Notes: generated by a model from the sequence alone, not told the origin. A stretch of DNA of 64,000 nucleotides from Dendrolimus kikuchii (GCA_019925095.2 CM034394.1:24724272-24788271); one strand, 5' to 3'. Positions 11,694-22,649 are shown, counted from the stretch's first letter. Program-made: numbers and translations.

Positions 11694-11922
11694 TGCCAGG
11701 TGGTAGGGCATTTGCCCAACTGGATGGCTACCACCCCTGGTCTAAAGTATGTCGCCATAACAACCTTGAGTTGTGTTCCGGCATTAGTGACCAGGTTCCA
11801 GTCTCCCTTAAGAGAGCAGCAGCGCATTTGTATCAACTTTGGTGTTGCAAATGTGCATAGGCGATGGTAACCGCTTTCCATCAAGTGGGCCATCTGGCTG
11901 TCTGCTGATATCCTGCAATAAA
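11694..11922 (+). mobile_element. LINE-tailed SINE, short form, with target duplication
   Basis: Starts GCCAGGTGGTAGGGC and ends ATCCTGCAATAAAA. TAAATCGTT occurs immediately on both sides, which fixes both ends and shows that the short form inserts as its own unit. Confidence 0.9.
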
Positions 11923-12125
11923 ATAAATCGTTCTCGTAAAAAATAGAAAGCAAATAAATTCACGTTTGTTATCTGAAACACCATATTTTCTTATATTTTT
12001 ATAACTATTGCACATATTTGAAATCATTTTGTTAAGCGCTGAACGCATGTCTAAGTTTTCTCTGATTATTCATTGACTCTTAATCGTCCGACAATATAAA
12101 ATAATTAAAATATCAGATATATCTT

Positions 12126-12774
12126 GTATATCTTGGATGTGCTTTTAGCAGGGATGGAAGGTACACCGCTGATATAGAAAGAAGAGTGAATTTGGGGAAT
12201 AGTGTGAATGGAGCGTTAGGTAAACTTCTAGGCGCTAAGAACCTCAGCCAGAAGGCCCAGCTTGCCATACACAACGCGGTGCTGGTACCTACGCTCACGT
12301 ATGGAAGCGAGAGTTGGGTATGGAAGAGAGAGCATGAAAGTAGAGTAAACGCGGTCGAGATGCGAGCACTGCGCAAAATCTGCGGAGTGACGCTCGCGGA
12401 CCGCGTTCGTAATACCGAAGTAAGAAAGAGAGTTGGTCTGAAAGAAAGTGTCGGGGTGAAGGTAAGGAAAGGAATGCTCCGGTGGTTCGGGCATGTGGAA
12501 AGAATGCATGATGAAAGAATGAATAAACAGATATACAATGCAAAAGTGGATGGATGCAGAAGTCGTGGAAGGCCAGACACAACTTCCATGATCAAATTGA
12601 TCGTGTACTAGCAGAAGGTGATGTCAGGAGCCTTAAAAACAGACGAGCGTGCATGACAAGAGTTATGAATGTCAAAGAAGCAAGTGAGGTGTGTAGGAAT
12701 AAGCCTAAATGGCGCTCTGTTGTTCGTGCCTACCCCGCAAGGGAACTGGTGTGAAGTTATGTATGTATGTATGT
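12126..12774 (+). mobile_element. RTE 3' fragment, 650 bp, one frameshift
   Basis: Second-longest RTE copy. It encodes the part after the RT catalytic core: SRDGRYTADIERRVNLGNS, LVPTLTYGSESWVWK, MLRWFGHVERM and the C-terminus. A 2-base loss near 12573 (GGCCAGACACAAC instead of GGCCACGACACACC) shifts the frame, so 12186-12611 and 12554-12754 are two halves of one broken frame. Ends in GTATGTATGTATGTA. Confidence 0.9.
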
Positions 12775-12779
12775 AAAAT

Positions 12780-13390
12780 ATTAGAGTTATTGCAAACTTA
12801 ACATACGATTAATCTGTTAAAAATGATCGTAATTACGTAACACATGTTACAAATTATTACACTCAGGTTATTTATTAGAAAGAAAGCAAAAAAAATAACG
12901 CACTATATAAATAAAAAAAATTATAATATTTCACAATAAATTTTCCAAACAACAAACTTGATTTACATAACACAAAACGTACGTCGAATTTTAGTCAATG
13001 AGGGTGGCAGCTCAGCATTATGCTGCACCGGAATTGTAAGAAAAATCCCAACACAGCGCTGTGAAATTTTTTCACCGCGGCTGTGCCGCGGGTCGATCCC
13101 TAGCTGTTGACTCAATTTCACTTACCTCATAACTTATTTAGATTTTTATATACATAAACCTTCAGTGAAAAATTATCTTATTGATGATAAAAACCGTTTA
13201 AAATCCATTTTGTGATTTAAGAGTTAGCGGATATATAGACAAACAGACAGATGCGGAAAGCGAATTTTTTTTATTGGGGGTGTTATCATAATTTGATACA
13301 GTCTTTACGTGTTTTGATAAGCACAATACAACGACAAATGTCTACTAAGACAATAAATAAACAATAATTAATTTAAATAACATTTCTATC
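12780..13390. other. No gene seen
   Basis: AT-rich. A GC-richer piece at 13000-13110 (GCAGCTCAGCATTATGCTGC; CACCGCGGCTGTGCCGCGGG) holds two short hairpins but no coding sequence. Confidence 0.5.
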
Positions 13391-13393
13391 CAT

Positions 13394-13686
13394 GCAGAAA
13401 CGAGGAAAGAATACCAATTGCTGCGGCCAGGCGGCCTGTCGTAAGCGGCGACAAAACAACCCACAGCCAGATAGAAAGGTACTTACCCGTCTGGGTGACT
13501 ACCACTCCTAGTCTAAATTATGCTACCATAATAACCTTGGCTCGTATTCCGGCATTAGTGGCCAGGTTCCAGTCCCATCTACGAGTACCGGCAATACCTA
13601 ATGTTACAAATGTTTATAGGCGACGGTAAGCACTTTCCATCACAATTGGGCCGTCAGCCTGTTTGCTGTACTCCTACAATAAAAAA
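13394..13686 (+). mobile_element. LINE-tailed SINE, long form, diverged
   Basis: Recognisable head (GCAGAAACGAGGAAAGAATA, GCGGCCAGGCGGCCTGTCG) and LINE tail (TTTATAGGCGACGGTAAGC). Many substitutions, so older than most copies. Confidence 0.8.
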
Positions 13687-13689
13687 AAC

Positions 13690-14262
13690 AATGTTAGTTG
13701 CTGGGTTTCAAAATTGAACAGCTGAATTCGGTTTTAAAATATTGAAGTAAAACATGGAATTTGTGTGATAAACTTTGATAAGCTTTAAAACTGTAGCGTG
13801 CACTTGTTAACAAGTTAAAATAACAAATAAAAAAGGACTTTAATTAAAATCTAGGGGGACGTTACTGCGATCTTACGATCAGATTTTTAATATTAATCAC
13901 AGTAGCATGTGGGCGCAATTAAATCGTTTAAAAAAAGCACAAAGCTAACGATATATGTCCCCTGTGTTTTATTATGCGCTCGTGTGAAACGTGCTTTACG
14001 TTTAAGGCGAATAATTACTGGCTGCGTCTATATCGGTTTATGATATTAAACAGATTATGGTATTTTAAAGTGTATTAAATATAATTAGTTTTTTTTTTAA
14101 GTTATTGTTCTTTTTTTCAGTATTGCAATATAGTTCATTGCCAGTGTTACCTAGCTGTAGCTAGTGAAACTTTAAAAAAGAAAACTAAATTATAAACTAA
14201 ACCACCATCTTAAAAATTAAACTACACTACAAAAACTTAAAAAATAAATACTATTATAAACA
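13690..14262. other. No gene seen
   Basis: AT-rich; nothing recognised. Confidence 0.5.
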
Positions 14263-14265
14263 TAT

Positions 14266-14970
14266 TTACAAGTAAAAGATATAGTCCAGATCGCTGTCGG
14301 TGGGAAGCGTTCCCAAAATGCTGGCCGCATTCCCACGTTGTATGGCAACGCTAATCCGTTGCCCTAAATATAGGCCGGCCCTTTGGTCACGCGAGACTTC
14401 TTTCAATCGCCTTGAAAGGTCTCGATAAAGTTGATAAGCCTCACGTCCCCATGGCCCCAAAGTCTCAATCCCGAAAGCCACAAATATATATCCGTCACTG
14501 ATGAATGCATAATTGCGGCGTTTCAGGGCTTGTTAAAGTGTGGCAGCTCCTCCGACAGTGACGGCTGTATTTGGAAGATGGGATCCGCTAACGTATCGAC
14601 GTACGATGCGTTTTTTATGTATGTGAGACGTGGTAGAGCCATACATACATACATAACTTCACGCCAGTTCTCTTGCGGGGTAGGCACGAACAAAGAGCGC
14701 CATTTAGGCTTATTCTTACACACCTCACTTGCTTCTTTGACATTCATAACTCTTGTCATGCACGCTCGTCTGTTCTTAAGACTCCTGACATCGCCTTCTG
14801 CTAGTACACGATCAATTTGATCATGGAAGGTGTGTCGTGGCCTTCCACGACTTCTGCATCCATCCACTTTTGCATTGTATATCTGTTTAGTCTGTGTGGT
14901 AGAGCCATGCTGAAATTATTATCTTGATTACAGTTCACTGAGCCGGTGTGATCGGTGTGATATCTTCTAT
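14266..14970 (-). pseudogene. LINE C-terminal fragment (ETLGPWG family), interrupted by RTE
   Basis: The minus-strand frame 14266-14481 reads FGIETLGPWGREA then YLGQRISVAIQRGNAAS and ends at a natural stop. Upstream, with a stop, comes LKRRNYAFISDGYIFVAF, the usual run-up to this tail in related LINE proteins; beyond that it fades. The RTE copy at 14643-14898 splits it. I place it as the C-terminal end of a non-LTR retrotransposon polyprotein; the clade is uncertain. Confidence 0.7.
14643..14898 (-). mobile_element. RTE 3' fragment with target duplication
   Basis: Minus-strand RTE C-terminus. TGGTAGAGCCAT is present at both borders (14631-14642 and about 14900-14911), showing insertion into the older LINE fragment. 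Confidence 0.9.
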
Positions 14971-14972
14971 CT

Positions 14973-15390
14973 TGAACTAATCGTGTTTTGTACAAAGAGC
15001 GAGAGTACCTATGGCCCACTTCTCATTCTCTATTCCATGCCTCCTTTTTTCTTGATTTCTCAGGGGAATGTCTTTTCTAGGGAAACCATCCTCGGGCCTG
15101 GGGGAAAGTTTTATACCGAGGATGTGTGGGACTCCTGATCGACCATATGCCCATCGTGTCCTCCGAAGGACAGGGATGGTCGGCCGTCAGAGTACCCACT
15201 AAACCTAACCTGCGCCACACTGTTGTGCGCTTTTATGGGGTGCCACAGGAACTAGATCATAGCTTTATAGGGTCAGGTTCTAACAAAATATAGCCGTGAA
15301 ACGATTAGTCCTGAACTAACGTGGTTCGTACAACGAGCGAGAGTACCTATGGCCCACTTCCCATTCTCTTTATTTCATGCCTCCTATGCT
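14973..15390. repeat. Partly duplicated unclassified repeat
   Basis: GAGCGAGAGTACCTATGGCC and CCCACTT..CATTCTCT followed by CATGCCTCCT occur twice, at about 14973-15045 and 15310-15385, around a 250-base stretch with GGGATGGTCGGCCGTCAGAG and TACCCACTAAACCTAACC. Possibly a retroposon 3' region with terminal duplication; not identified. Confidence 0.45.
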
Positions 15391-15475
15391 ATTCTGAAGG
15401 CTGGTAACGCGTTGGCTTTGCCCACAGTGTTAGAAATCTTTACTTATATAGGCGACGGTAATCATTTTTTGTGAC

Positions 15476-15560
15476 GGCTTCTGTGGTTGAGCGGGCAAAG
15501 CCTTTGCTGGTTTACCTCACTGCTACGCAGAGGCTCCAGGTTCGATTCCTAGTATTCCTA
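15476..15560 (+). repeat. tRNA-derived SINE head
   Basis: Contains a plausible internal RNA polymerase III promoter: box A TGGTTGAGCGG (15484-15494) and box B GGTTCGATTCC (15539-15549) at tRNA-like spacing. The acceptor arms do not pair well and the sequence runs on into non-tRNA DNA, so this is a SINE relic, not a working tRNA gene. Confidence 0.65.
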
Positions 15561-15873
15561 GAATACTAAGATTCCTAATTCCTAGAATTTTATCTGTTAT
15601 TTACATGGATGTCTGGGATCGGCCTTAGAGAAGTCTGTTATATATTACCCATAATAAAAGCATAACTTGCTTAATTTCGGGTTATAAAATATCTATTTAT
15701 TTGTTTATTAGGTGAACCGTGTGCCTGTTGCCTAGTTTTGGAATTGACAAAAAAGTGAAACCTTTAGTCGTACCTGGTAGTCCTCCATCATCATAGCTGA
15801 AAGCCAATCAACCTCAATAACAAGTTACTATGTAACGGAAAATATTGTTATCAAATCGAGTTCTAAGTTCTTT
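15561..15873. other. No gene seen
   Basis: AT-rich; nothing recognised apart from the left target duplication of the next RTE copy. Confidence 0.5.
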
Positions 15874-16053
15874 TACTAGCAGAAGGTGATGTCAGGAGCC
15901 TTAAGAACAGATGGGCGTGCATGACAAGAGTTATGAATGTCAAATAAGAAAGTGAGGTGTGTAAGAATAAGCCTAAATGGCGCTCTGTTGGTCGTGCCTA
16001 CCTCGCAAGGGAACTGTCGTGAAGTTATGTATGTATGTATGTATGAGTTCTAA
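15874..16053 (+). mobile_element. RTE 3' fragment with target duplication
   Basis: Short plus-strand RTE C-terminus carrying an internal TAA (VKEAS has become VK-stop). GAGTTCTAAG flanks it (about 15859 and 16055), followed by TTCTT and AACTT respectively. Ends in ATGTATGTATGTATG. Confidence 0.85.
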
Positions 16054-16055
16054 GA

Positions 16056-16860
16056 ACTTAACTCTTGGATATTAGCGCATTTTTGAAATCGCAAATTTCA
16101 AATAAAGACATACAACCTTCTCAGATTTATTGTAGAATAGATATAGATTACACATATTATACCAAAATACTATACAAAATTATTTAGGGAACGTTTAATT
16201 TTCAAATCAATCAAGCTTCCCCTTAACACTGAGTGACACTAATTAACTATGACATTGCATTAGTTAACCATGTTTCCATCTTTGCCTATTTACCTATTGT
16301 AGAAAGAGACAGACGGATTTGAAATGGATAGTTTCCTTTTTGGTGTCACTTCTGATTTTTAAATCGTTCGTTTCCAGATAGAATTAGATTAACATTCCAA
16401 ATACAACTTTATTACACTAACATAAAGTCGATATTTCTATGACAATTCTTTTATTAAAGACTAGCATATTTTACTTTTTAAATCGTGATGGAAGGTAAAT
16501 CGGTTTTTTGTTGAAACGAAAAAACTATGAGACCTTTTTATATGTTTCTCTTTGTAGTGATGGACGATATTCTATTTTTAAATAGCTTCTGTGTTGGCCT
16601 GCGCGTGGGCGCTCGATCAATGATTTGATATCGATCTGCTTTTTTATGCTTTTTCGAAATAAAAAAGACAAGACATTTTGAGCTTGGTCATATATATAAT
16701 AGGTAATCATTTATATGTACTTCTTAATTTGACGCAATATTTTACATATTTTTTTAACAAACACTGGTGCACGCCACTGGTGTCCAAAACTATCGGTGGT
16801 TAGGACTCCAGAGACAGGAACCTCCTCACAATTCGTGTCGTCCATTCGTGTGTTCAAGAA
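16056..16860. other. No gene seen
   Basis: AT-rich. The minus-strand frame 16525-16710 has no domain signature. Confidence 0.5.
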
Positions 16861-16863
16861 AAG

Positions 16864-17097
16864 TAATATAAATTCCTGCGGCTGGGCGGCCTGTCGTAAG
16901 AGGCGACAAAACCACCCACAGCCAGGTAGTAGGGCATTTGCCCGACTGGATGGCCCTGTGTTCTGGCATCAGTGGCCAGGATCCAGTTTCTCCTTCAAGG
17001 CCGGCAGCACCTCTGGTATTCTCTGATGTCTCTAGGCGACGGTAACCACTTTCCATTACAGTTGTGTCCGTTGTGCTTCAGCAAGAAAAAAATTTAA
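16864..17097 (+). mobile_element. LINE-tailed SINE, diverged and internally deleted
   Basis: Has the head core (GGCGGCCTGTCGTAAGAGGC, CCACAGCCAGGTAGTAGGGC), lacks the middle CCATAACAACC region, and has the tail (TAGGCGACGGTAACC). Confidence 0.75.
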
Positions 17098-17180
17098 AAA
17101 GTCTTTCTTTCTCTCTTTGTTTCGTTCGATGCCTCCAACCCCCGTCGCCATCTGCAACGGGGATCCATTAACTCATCCTC

Positions 17181-17392
17181 CTCACGCAAACTGGATGGTC
17201 ACCACCCCTGATGTAAAGTATGCCGCCATAACAGCCTTGAGTTGTGTTCCGTCATTAGTGTCTAGATTCCTTGCCTTCTTCGAGTCCAACAGCACATTGG
17301 TATTACAAATGTTCATAAGTGACGGTAACCTCTCTCCATCAAGATGCCCTTCAGCGTGTTGCTGTACTCCAACATTAAAAAGAAAGGTTGTC
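17181..17392 (+). mobile_element. LINE-tailed SINE, diverged
   Basis: From ACTGGATGGTCACCACCCCT to TACTCCAACATTAAAAAG. A further tail scrap (GTCCATAGGCGACGGCCACT) lies at about 17428-17480, so at least two insertions overlap here. Confidence 0.7.
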
Positions 17393-17489
17393 ATAACATT
17401 TCTTTGACGCCAGTAACGCTTTGGCTTTAAAACTGTCCATAGGCGACGGCCACTTTCCATTATATGGGCCGTTTGCCGGTGTCTCTGCT

Positions 17490-18120
17490 TCTAGACTCTA
17501 GACCAATGAATTTACTTCGAAGGAAAGAAAGAAAATAATGTTTATTTAGAGTTATTTAAAATTATGAAAGTAATATAAGCAGTAAGTAAGTAAGTATAAG
17601 CAGTTTAATAAAAGCCAAAACTTAACTAACTCTAAACAGGCCCTAACTCAGCAAATGCTGGTTGATCACAACCAACGCTGGTCTTCCGTCAGTGCCGTCA
17701 CCTTCACAGAAGAAAAAAAAATATAAAAAAATAGAAGGGAAATTCTTTGGCCATGATTATTGCAAGTAGATACCCATCGACTCTGCCTTCTTCCGTTAGA
17801 AAGAGGCGAGATGATATTTAGTTGAATGTCACGAAATATGCGTAAAGGTCTCATAACTTTTCCTTTCATACATTCATAATATGAAGTACACAATATTAGT
17901 GTTTTCATACGATATTTTTCATTGGAATATATGGATTGGAGCGGCCCCAACCGCTTCGTCCGGTGTTGATCAAATATTAACCGACAATGTTTTCCGACCC
18001 TCAGATTTGGTTACGCCGATGTACGAGCGAATCTATAATATTATTAAATTATAACAGAGCCGTGTCTGTACATAAGATGACTTGGATAGAAAAGTTTTGA
18101 ATCGGTTATCTGTATTAGAA
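17490..18120. other. No gene seen
   Basis: AT-rich. The minus-strand frame 17666-17950 (94 codons) shows no family signature, and I do not call it a gene. Confidence 0.5.
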
Positions 18121-18133
18121 CACTTTAGTTTTC

Positions 18134-18994
18134 ATAATAAAACTACGTTTTAACGGTTTCAAACTCGGTAAAGGCACGCTTGGCTGTCTATCAAGGGGTG
18201 TTGGTGCCAACACTAATGTACGGCAGTGTAAGTTGGGTGTGGCAGAAGAAGCATGAAAATAGAATAAATGCAGTTGAAATGAGAGCTTTGAGAAGTATAT
18301 GTGAGGTAAGCATGAATGATATGACACGGAATAGTGTAATAAGGGAACGTCGTGAATTGAAAGAAGATGGTAATAACAAGAGTTGAAAAAGGAATGTTAA
18401 AGTGGTTTGGGCATGTAGAGAGGATGGATGAAAATAGAATCACAAAACAAGTGTATGACAATATTGTGAATGATAGAGTTGGTACCGGTAGACCACGACG
18501 TACAACACCATGAGCAAATAACAGAAGTGTTAAAACGAGGTCAGGTAAAAAGCATATCAAATAAACGTGCATGTATAAAGAGGTTAATGAAAGTAGATGA
18601 AGCGAAAGTTGTTTGTCAGGATCGTCGCAAGTGGAGATCCATAGTCTATGCCTACCTCTATGGGAAACAGGCGTGATAATATGTATGTAAGCGTGGTAAT
18701 TTATTAGATTTTTATTATTATCCCGACGTTTCGGCCACTTTCAGTGAACATACGCTGGATAAATCCAACCAATTATACCAGATTCGATAAACCACAAATC
18801 CTCGCAAAAGAGAATCATTTCAAACCTAGAATTATGAATGAGGCTATTGACATCAAAAAACACGCAAATTTCAATAGAAAAAATGGTTGGCAACGTCGGA
18901 ATGATAATAAAAATCAAATAAAAAATTTCAAAGAAATAAATTAAAACGTAGTTTTATTATGTATACTAGTCGCGAAAACTTAAGAAAATATTAT
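18134..18994 (+). mobile_element. Small Penelope-like copy, inverted architecture, split by RTE
   Basis: Flanked by ACTTTAGTTTTC (18122-18133) and ACTTTAGTCTTC (18995-19006). The left piece is a minus-strand terminal repeat (AATAAAACTACGTTTTAACG ... CCCGACGTTTCGGCCACTTT). At 18738-18744 it switches, through a shared TCAGTG, to a plus-strand piece encoding the endonuclease C-terminus (TRFDKPQILAKENHF, EAIDIKKHANFNRKNGWQ). A deletion then jumps to the 3' terminal repeat (TAGTTTTATTATGTATACTA). An older RTE copy (18172-18688) interrupts the left piece. Confidence 0.85.
18172..18688 (+). mobile_element. Diverged RTE 3' fragment inside Penelope-like copy
   Basis: Encodes a distant relative of the main RTE family: VLVPTLMYGSVSWVWQKKHE, then INAVEMRALRSICEV and, after frame changes, LKWFGHVERMDENRITKQVY and RRKWRSIVYAYLYGKQA. 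Two or more frameshifts. AAACTCGGTAA and AAGCGTGGTAA at its borders look like a diverged target duplication cut into AAGCGCGGTAA of the Penelope terminal repeat. Ends in ATGTATGTAA. Confidence 0.8.
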
Positions 18995-19009
18995 ACTTTA
19001 GTCTTCAGC

Positions 19010-19365
19010 TTAAAACTAAAGTGTTTTAGTCCATTAAAGTGTTTTAGTTCGTTAATTAAGCAAAATACAACATATAACAACACATGTTAACAATTTCGGG
19101 GCCTCTGTGGTAGAGTGGGCTAAAACAATTTACAGTTTTATTGATTTATACATAGTACTGAAAAGTTTTAGGGCTATGGTTTATGTTAATACTAAAGTTG
19201 TCAGCGTCTGTAGCATTTAAAATTTTGAAATTATTAAACACTAGTTGTTACTCGCAACTTCATCAGTGCGGAAATTTTTTCGCGGCACCCTAATTTTAAA
19301 AGTAGTCTAAGTTACTTCCTATAATATCAGATATCTCCCAGTGAAAGTCTATCCTACGTAAGTCT
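19010..19365. other. No gene seen
   Basis: AT-rich. GGGGCCTCTGTGGTAGAGTG at 19098-19117 resembles the box A part of the tRNA-derived SINE heads, without a box B. Confidence 0.45.
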
Positions 19366-19370
19366 ATTCC

Positions 19371-19558
19371 TAGTCTAGAGTATGCCGCTGTAATAACCTT
19401 GTGTTGTGTTCCGGCATCAGTGACCAGGTTCCAGTCTCCCTTAAGAGAGCAGCAGCGCATTTGTAGCACCTTTAGTATTTCAAATGTCCAAAGGCGATGG
19501 TAACCGCTTTCTATCAAGTGGGCCATCTGCTTGTCTGCTGAACTTATGCAATAAAAAA
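19371..19558 (+). mobile_element. LINE-tailed SINE, 5' truncated
   Basis: From CCTAGTCTAGAGTATGCCGC to ACTTATGCAATAAAAAAAT, including GGTTCCAGTCTCCCTTAAGA and the LINE tail. Confidence 0.8.
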
Positions 19559-19559
19559 A

Positions 19560-20140
19560 TAGTCCCATCAAAATCGATCCAGCCGTTTAAATTTCTGAGA
19601 AGGCTGGAGGATTTAGCAGGAACAAACAGAAAATTGATTTTTTGATATAAGTGCCGTATATACTTTCATATGCATTTAGTACAAAGCTGTTATTTCGACA
19701 TTACAAATAGATATTTGTGTATAGATGACAAAAAGTACTAGGTACAGAATTTTAGTTTATTTTGTATGTAAACGATCTTTCCTTGCGTTTTTTACGTAGT
19801 ATTTAATGTATTGACGTTAGTTAGAATATTAAATCTATCCAATATATTAAGATCAAGTCTACGTGTTTGTTACTGGATTGTAACGGTGGCACTAAGAGAA
19901 GCAACCGTCGCACCATATTTTCGGTTATATTCGTCTAGTTCATGGAACGAATGACCCATGTCATTTATCGGAATAAAAATTATCTTAAATGTCGATTTGG
20001 GATATTAATTAGCTCCGTGTCGAGTTTCATTCAATTCTGTACTTTACACTCTTTAACAGACAGACAGACAAAAATTTAAAAAAATGCATTTTCGGTATCT
20101 GCAAATTTGAACCCCCCTTACAGATTTCTTATAGTACAGA
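19560..20140. other. No gene seen
   Basis: AT-rich. The stretch 19910-20090 (GGTTATATTCGTCTAGTTCA, ACAGACAGACAGAC) resembles transposon interior sequence but is unassigned. Confidence 0.45.
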
Positions 20141-20420
20141 TGTCAATTCAAGAAAGTAGTTACTTCTTCTTTCCTCTAACCTTGTTCCAATTATTTGGGA
20201 TCAGCACTATATGTCTTTTCCTTCTATACTCCTCTATTCTCACATTCATCCTCTGTCACATCACAAATCGTCATGTCATCGTTCATATAATCCATTCATT
20301 TCTTTTTGAGACTACCTTCTTATTTGTACTGATCAATCTTCCAGATTAACATTCTTTTCCTCACATGAATATCATCCCTCGTCATTACATGTCCATACCA
20401 CTTTAGTCTCACTAGAAAAG
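20141..20420 (-). repeat. Probable LINE 3' region, decayed
   Basis: Pyrimidine-rich on the plus strand (TCTTCTTTCCTCTAACCTTG, GGGATCAGCACTATATGTC, ATTACATGTCCATACCACTT). On the minus strand AAGTGGTATGGACATG would read KWYGHV, the motif that marks the C-terminus of RTE-type proteins. Badly decayed. Confidence 0.5.
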
Positions 20421-20426
20421 TAATAT

Positions 20427-20890
20427 TTAAGTCTTCAAATCTCTGTCGGTTGTAAACGTGCCCAAAACGCTGACCACATTCCTGCGCTGAAACACAACGT
20501 CCATGCGTTGCTTCAACTGCAGGCCAGCTTTTTGGTCACGTGAGGTTTCTGTCAAATGAGAATATAGATCTCCATAAAACCTTCCATATGCTTCGGGATC
20601 ACATAGCTCTAGAGTCTGGACACCAAACTCCACAAATGTGTATCAATTACCAACAGATGCATATTTGCGGTGTTTTAGATTCTCCTGTTATGCGGCAACT
20701 GTGCCAGTTAACACGGCCGTGTCTGGAAGATGGGACGCAACCAAAGTATCAATGCACATAGCGTCCCATTCTAAGGGTAGTACTATCTTCCAAGGCACCA
20801 AAGACATCCAATCCAGTATCTTACCATCGTCGCGGCACAATCCATTTCATTCTAAAACGGCCAGTACCTCGACGGTGACAAGAGCTTAAT
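20427..20890 (-). pseudogene. LINE C-terminal fragment (ETLGPWG family)
   Basis: The minus-strand frame 20427-20633 reads EFGVQTLELCDPEAYGRFYG ... QRRNVVSVLGTF, a mutated form of the tail. Upstream in other frames it resembles the W.MGR..PWDATC.DTL segment and LKHRKYAS that precede this tail at 44.1-44.6 kb. Several frameshifts; old copy. Confidence 0.65.
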
Positions 20891-21215
20891 AAAATTAATT
20901 CGAATGTTATATTTTATCATGGTCATTCCTCAAACAATACATGTTTAACGGTCCAAATACCAAATCAGACCAGACCGCAACGTTGTTTTCACATCGTATC
21001 AATGTTTGGTCGGAAATAAAAAAAGAAATCCACAATATCAAATTCTATTCGTTATTCGCCTCAGAACGTTGTAAGTTGTAAGCGATACCTGTCAGAACCT
21101 TTGGAGCAAGACGGACAAGTGAGAACGTAATATTTTTCGAAATTTTTTAGCCAACATTACGGTATATTTTGAGTATTTGTTCTTTAACAAATGCTGTGAC
21201 CAGTATGTTATTTTT
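20891..21215. other. No gene seen
   Basis: AT-rich; nothing recognised. Confidence 0.5.
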
Positions 21216-21543
21216 GGAACGAAGTTCCTTATCGCGCGTTGTGAAAGGGGGCTAGACGGAAAAAAATCTTACGAAAAGTTGTCACGACACTTTTTGCTAT
21301 AGTAAGCTATTGCAAGCCCGCGTGTTTCTCTGTCTGTCTCTCTCTCTCATAGAAAGCAAGCCAGTTATTTTCGTTTCGTCTTTCTATTTCGCATTGAACA
21401 GTGTGGTGTCGCGACGATTATTTTTGTTGAGTGTATACAGGTTTTTTATACATAATAAATAATAAAAAAAATATTATTATAACTTAAAAAAATAAAATTT
21501 TATTACAATTCCTTCACTAATTAATCGAAAGGAACTTCGTTCC
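21216..21543. mobile_element. MITE with GGAACGAAGTTCCTT termini
   Basis: Left end GGAACGAAGTTCCTTATCG, right end CGAAAGGAACTTCGTTCC: 15-base terminal inverted repeats around 328 bases without coding capacity. The interior has a CT-rich run (TCTGTCTGTCTCTCTCTCTC). No clear target duplication, so the superfamily is open. Confidence 0.65.
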
Positions 21544-21574
21544 ATCCGGGTGTCCCTTGACACCTCTCAAGTTT

Positions 21575-21886
21575 ATTTTTTTTATCGCAGGAGATCAGCA
21601 GACAGGCAGACGGCCCACTTGATGCAAAGCGGTTACCATCGCCTATGGACATTTGCAATACCAAAGTTGTTACAAATGCGCTGCTGCTCTCTTAAGGGAG
21701 ACTGGAACCTGGTCACTAATGCCAGAACACAACTCAAGGTTGTTATGACGACATACTTTAGACCAGGGGTGGTAGCAATCCAGTAGGGCAAATGCCCTAC
21801 CACCTGGCTGTGGGTTGTTAAGTCGCCTCTTAGGACAGGCCGCCCGGCCGCAGGAAATTGTATTCTTTCTCCGTTCCTGCACGGAT
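21575..21886 (-). mobile_element. LINE-tailed SINE, long form
   Basis: Complete minus-strand copy from CCGTGCAGGAACGGAGAAAG to the A-rich tail. Directly abuts the MITE on its left and an RTE-like fragment on its right. Confidence 0.88.
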
Positions 21887-21892
21887 CAACTT

Positions 21893-22110
21893 AAACTGTG
21901 ATTCATCGTCATCATCCCAGTTTTGTTCGGAATCTTCGCTTCCACGCCCAGAGTCAGCATTCCTACTTTTTCTTCTCAACTTCGCGCGGTTTTCAGCATC
22001 CCCCGTTTTCAGACCATTGATACGCATGTTATCCTTCACAACGTCAAGCCAGCATTTCTTAGGCCTTCCTCTTCGACCGGAGCCGGAGGAGGCGGCATAT
22101 ATAGACATAT
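21893..22110 (-). pseudogene. Second RTE-like family, C-terminal fragment
   Basis: The minus-strand frame contains GSGRRGRPKKCWLDVVKDNM, RINGLKTGDAENRAKLRRKS and an acidic end (NWDDDDE) over the GAT-repeat tail. Similar to the better-preserved copy at 57.9-58.35 kb. The GRPKKxWxDxVKDDM motif is the usual C-terminal signature of RTE-class reverse transcriptases. Confidence 0.75.
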
Positions 22111-22251
22111 TAAAGCGCGATTAGTACGCATTAAAATAATAATAAGCGACAGATAAACTCAATCATCGTATATCCGAAAAAAAAGGTTAAGCAAGTTACT
22201 CTTGTATTATGGGTAATGATGATAATGTCCATTAATAATGATAATAATAAG

Positions 22252-22599
22252 TTGGTCTGAAAGAAAGTGTCGGGGTGAAGGTAAGGAAAGGAATGCTCCG
22301 GTGGTTCGGGCATGTGGAAAGAATGCATGATGAAAGAATGACTAAACAGATATACAATGCAAAAGTGGATGGATGCAGAAGTCGTGGAAGGCCACGACAC
22401 ACCTTCCATGATCAAATTGATCGTGTACTAGCAGAAGGTGATGTCAGAAGCCTTAAGAACAGACGAGCTTGCATGACAAGAGTTATGAATGTCAAAGAGG
22501 CAAGTGAGGTGTGTAAGAATAAGCCTAAATGGCACTCTGTTGTTCGTGCCTACCCCTCAAGGGAACTGGTGTGAAGTTATGTATGTATGTATGTATGAT
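22252..22599 (+). mobile_element. RTE 3' fragment with target duplication
   Basis: Uninterrupted 99-codon frame, from KVRKGMLRWFGHVERM to the stop. ATGATAATGTCC lies at the right border (after ATGTATGTATGT) and about 20 bases before the left border; an AATAATGATAATAATAA filler separates the left duplication from the RTE sequence. Confidence 0.85.
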
Positions 22600-22649
22600 A
22601 ATGTCCTCCTAGCTGATTTCGGTTACTGATTCAAGTTTAAAAGACATGT

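Noticed and set aside
15476..15560. Possible tRNA gene with good box A and box B
   Set aside because: No pairing acceptor stem and unclear anticodon arm; related decayed copies at 43.86 and 51.50 kb indicate a SINE.
17666..17950. 94-codon minus frame
   Set aside because: No recognisable domain, AT-rich context and a hydrophobic low-complexity end; no repeat or splice support.
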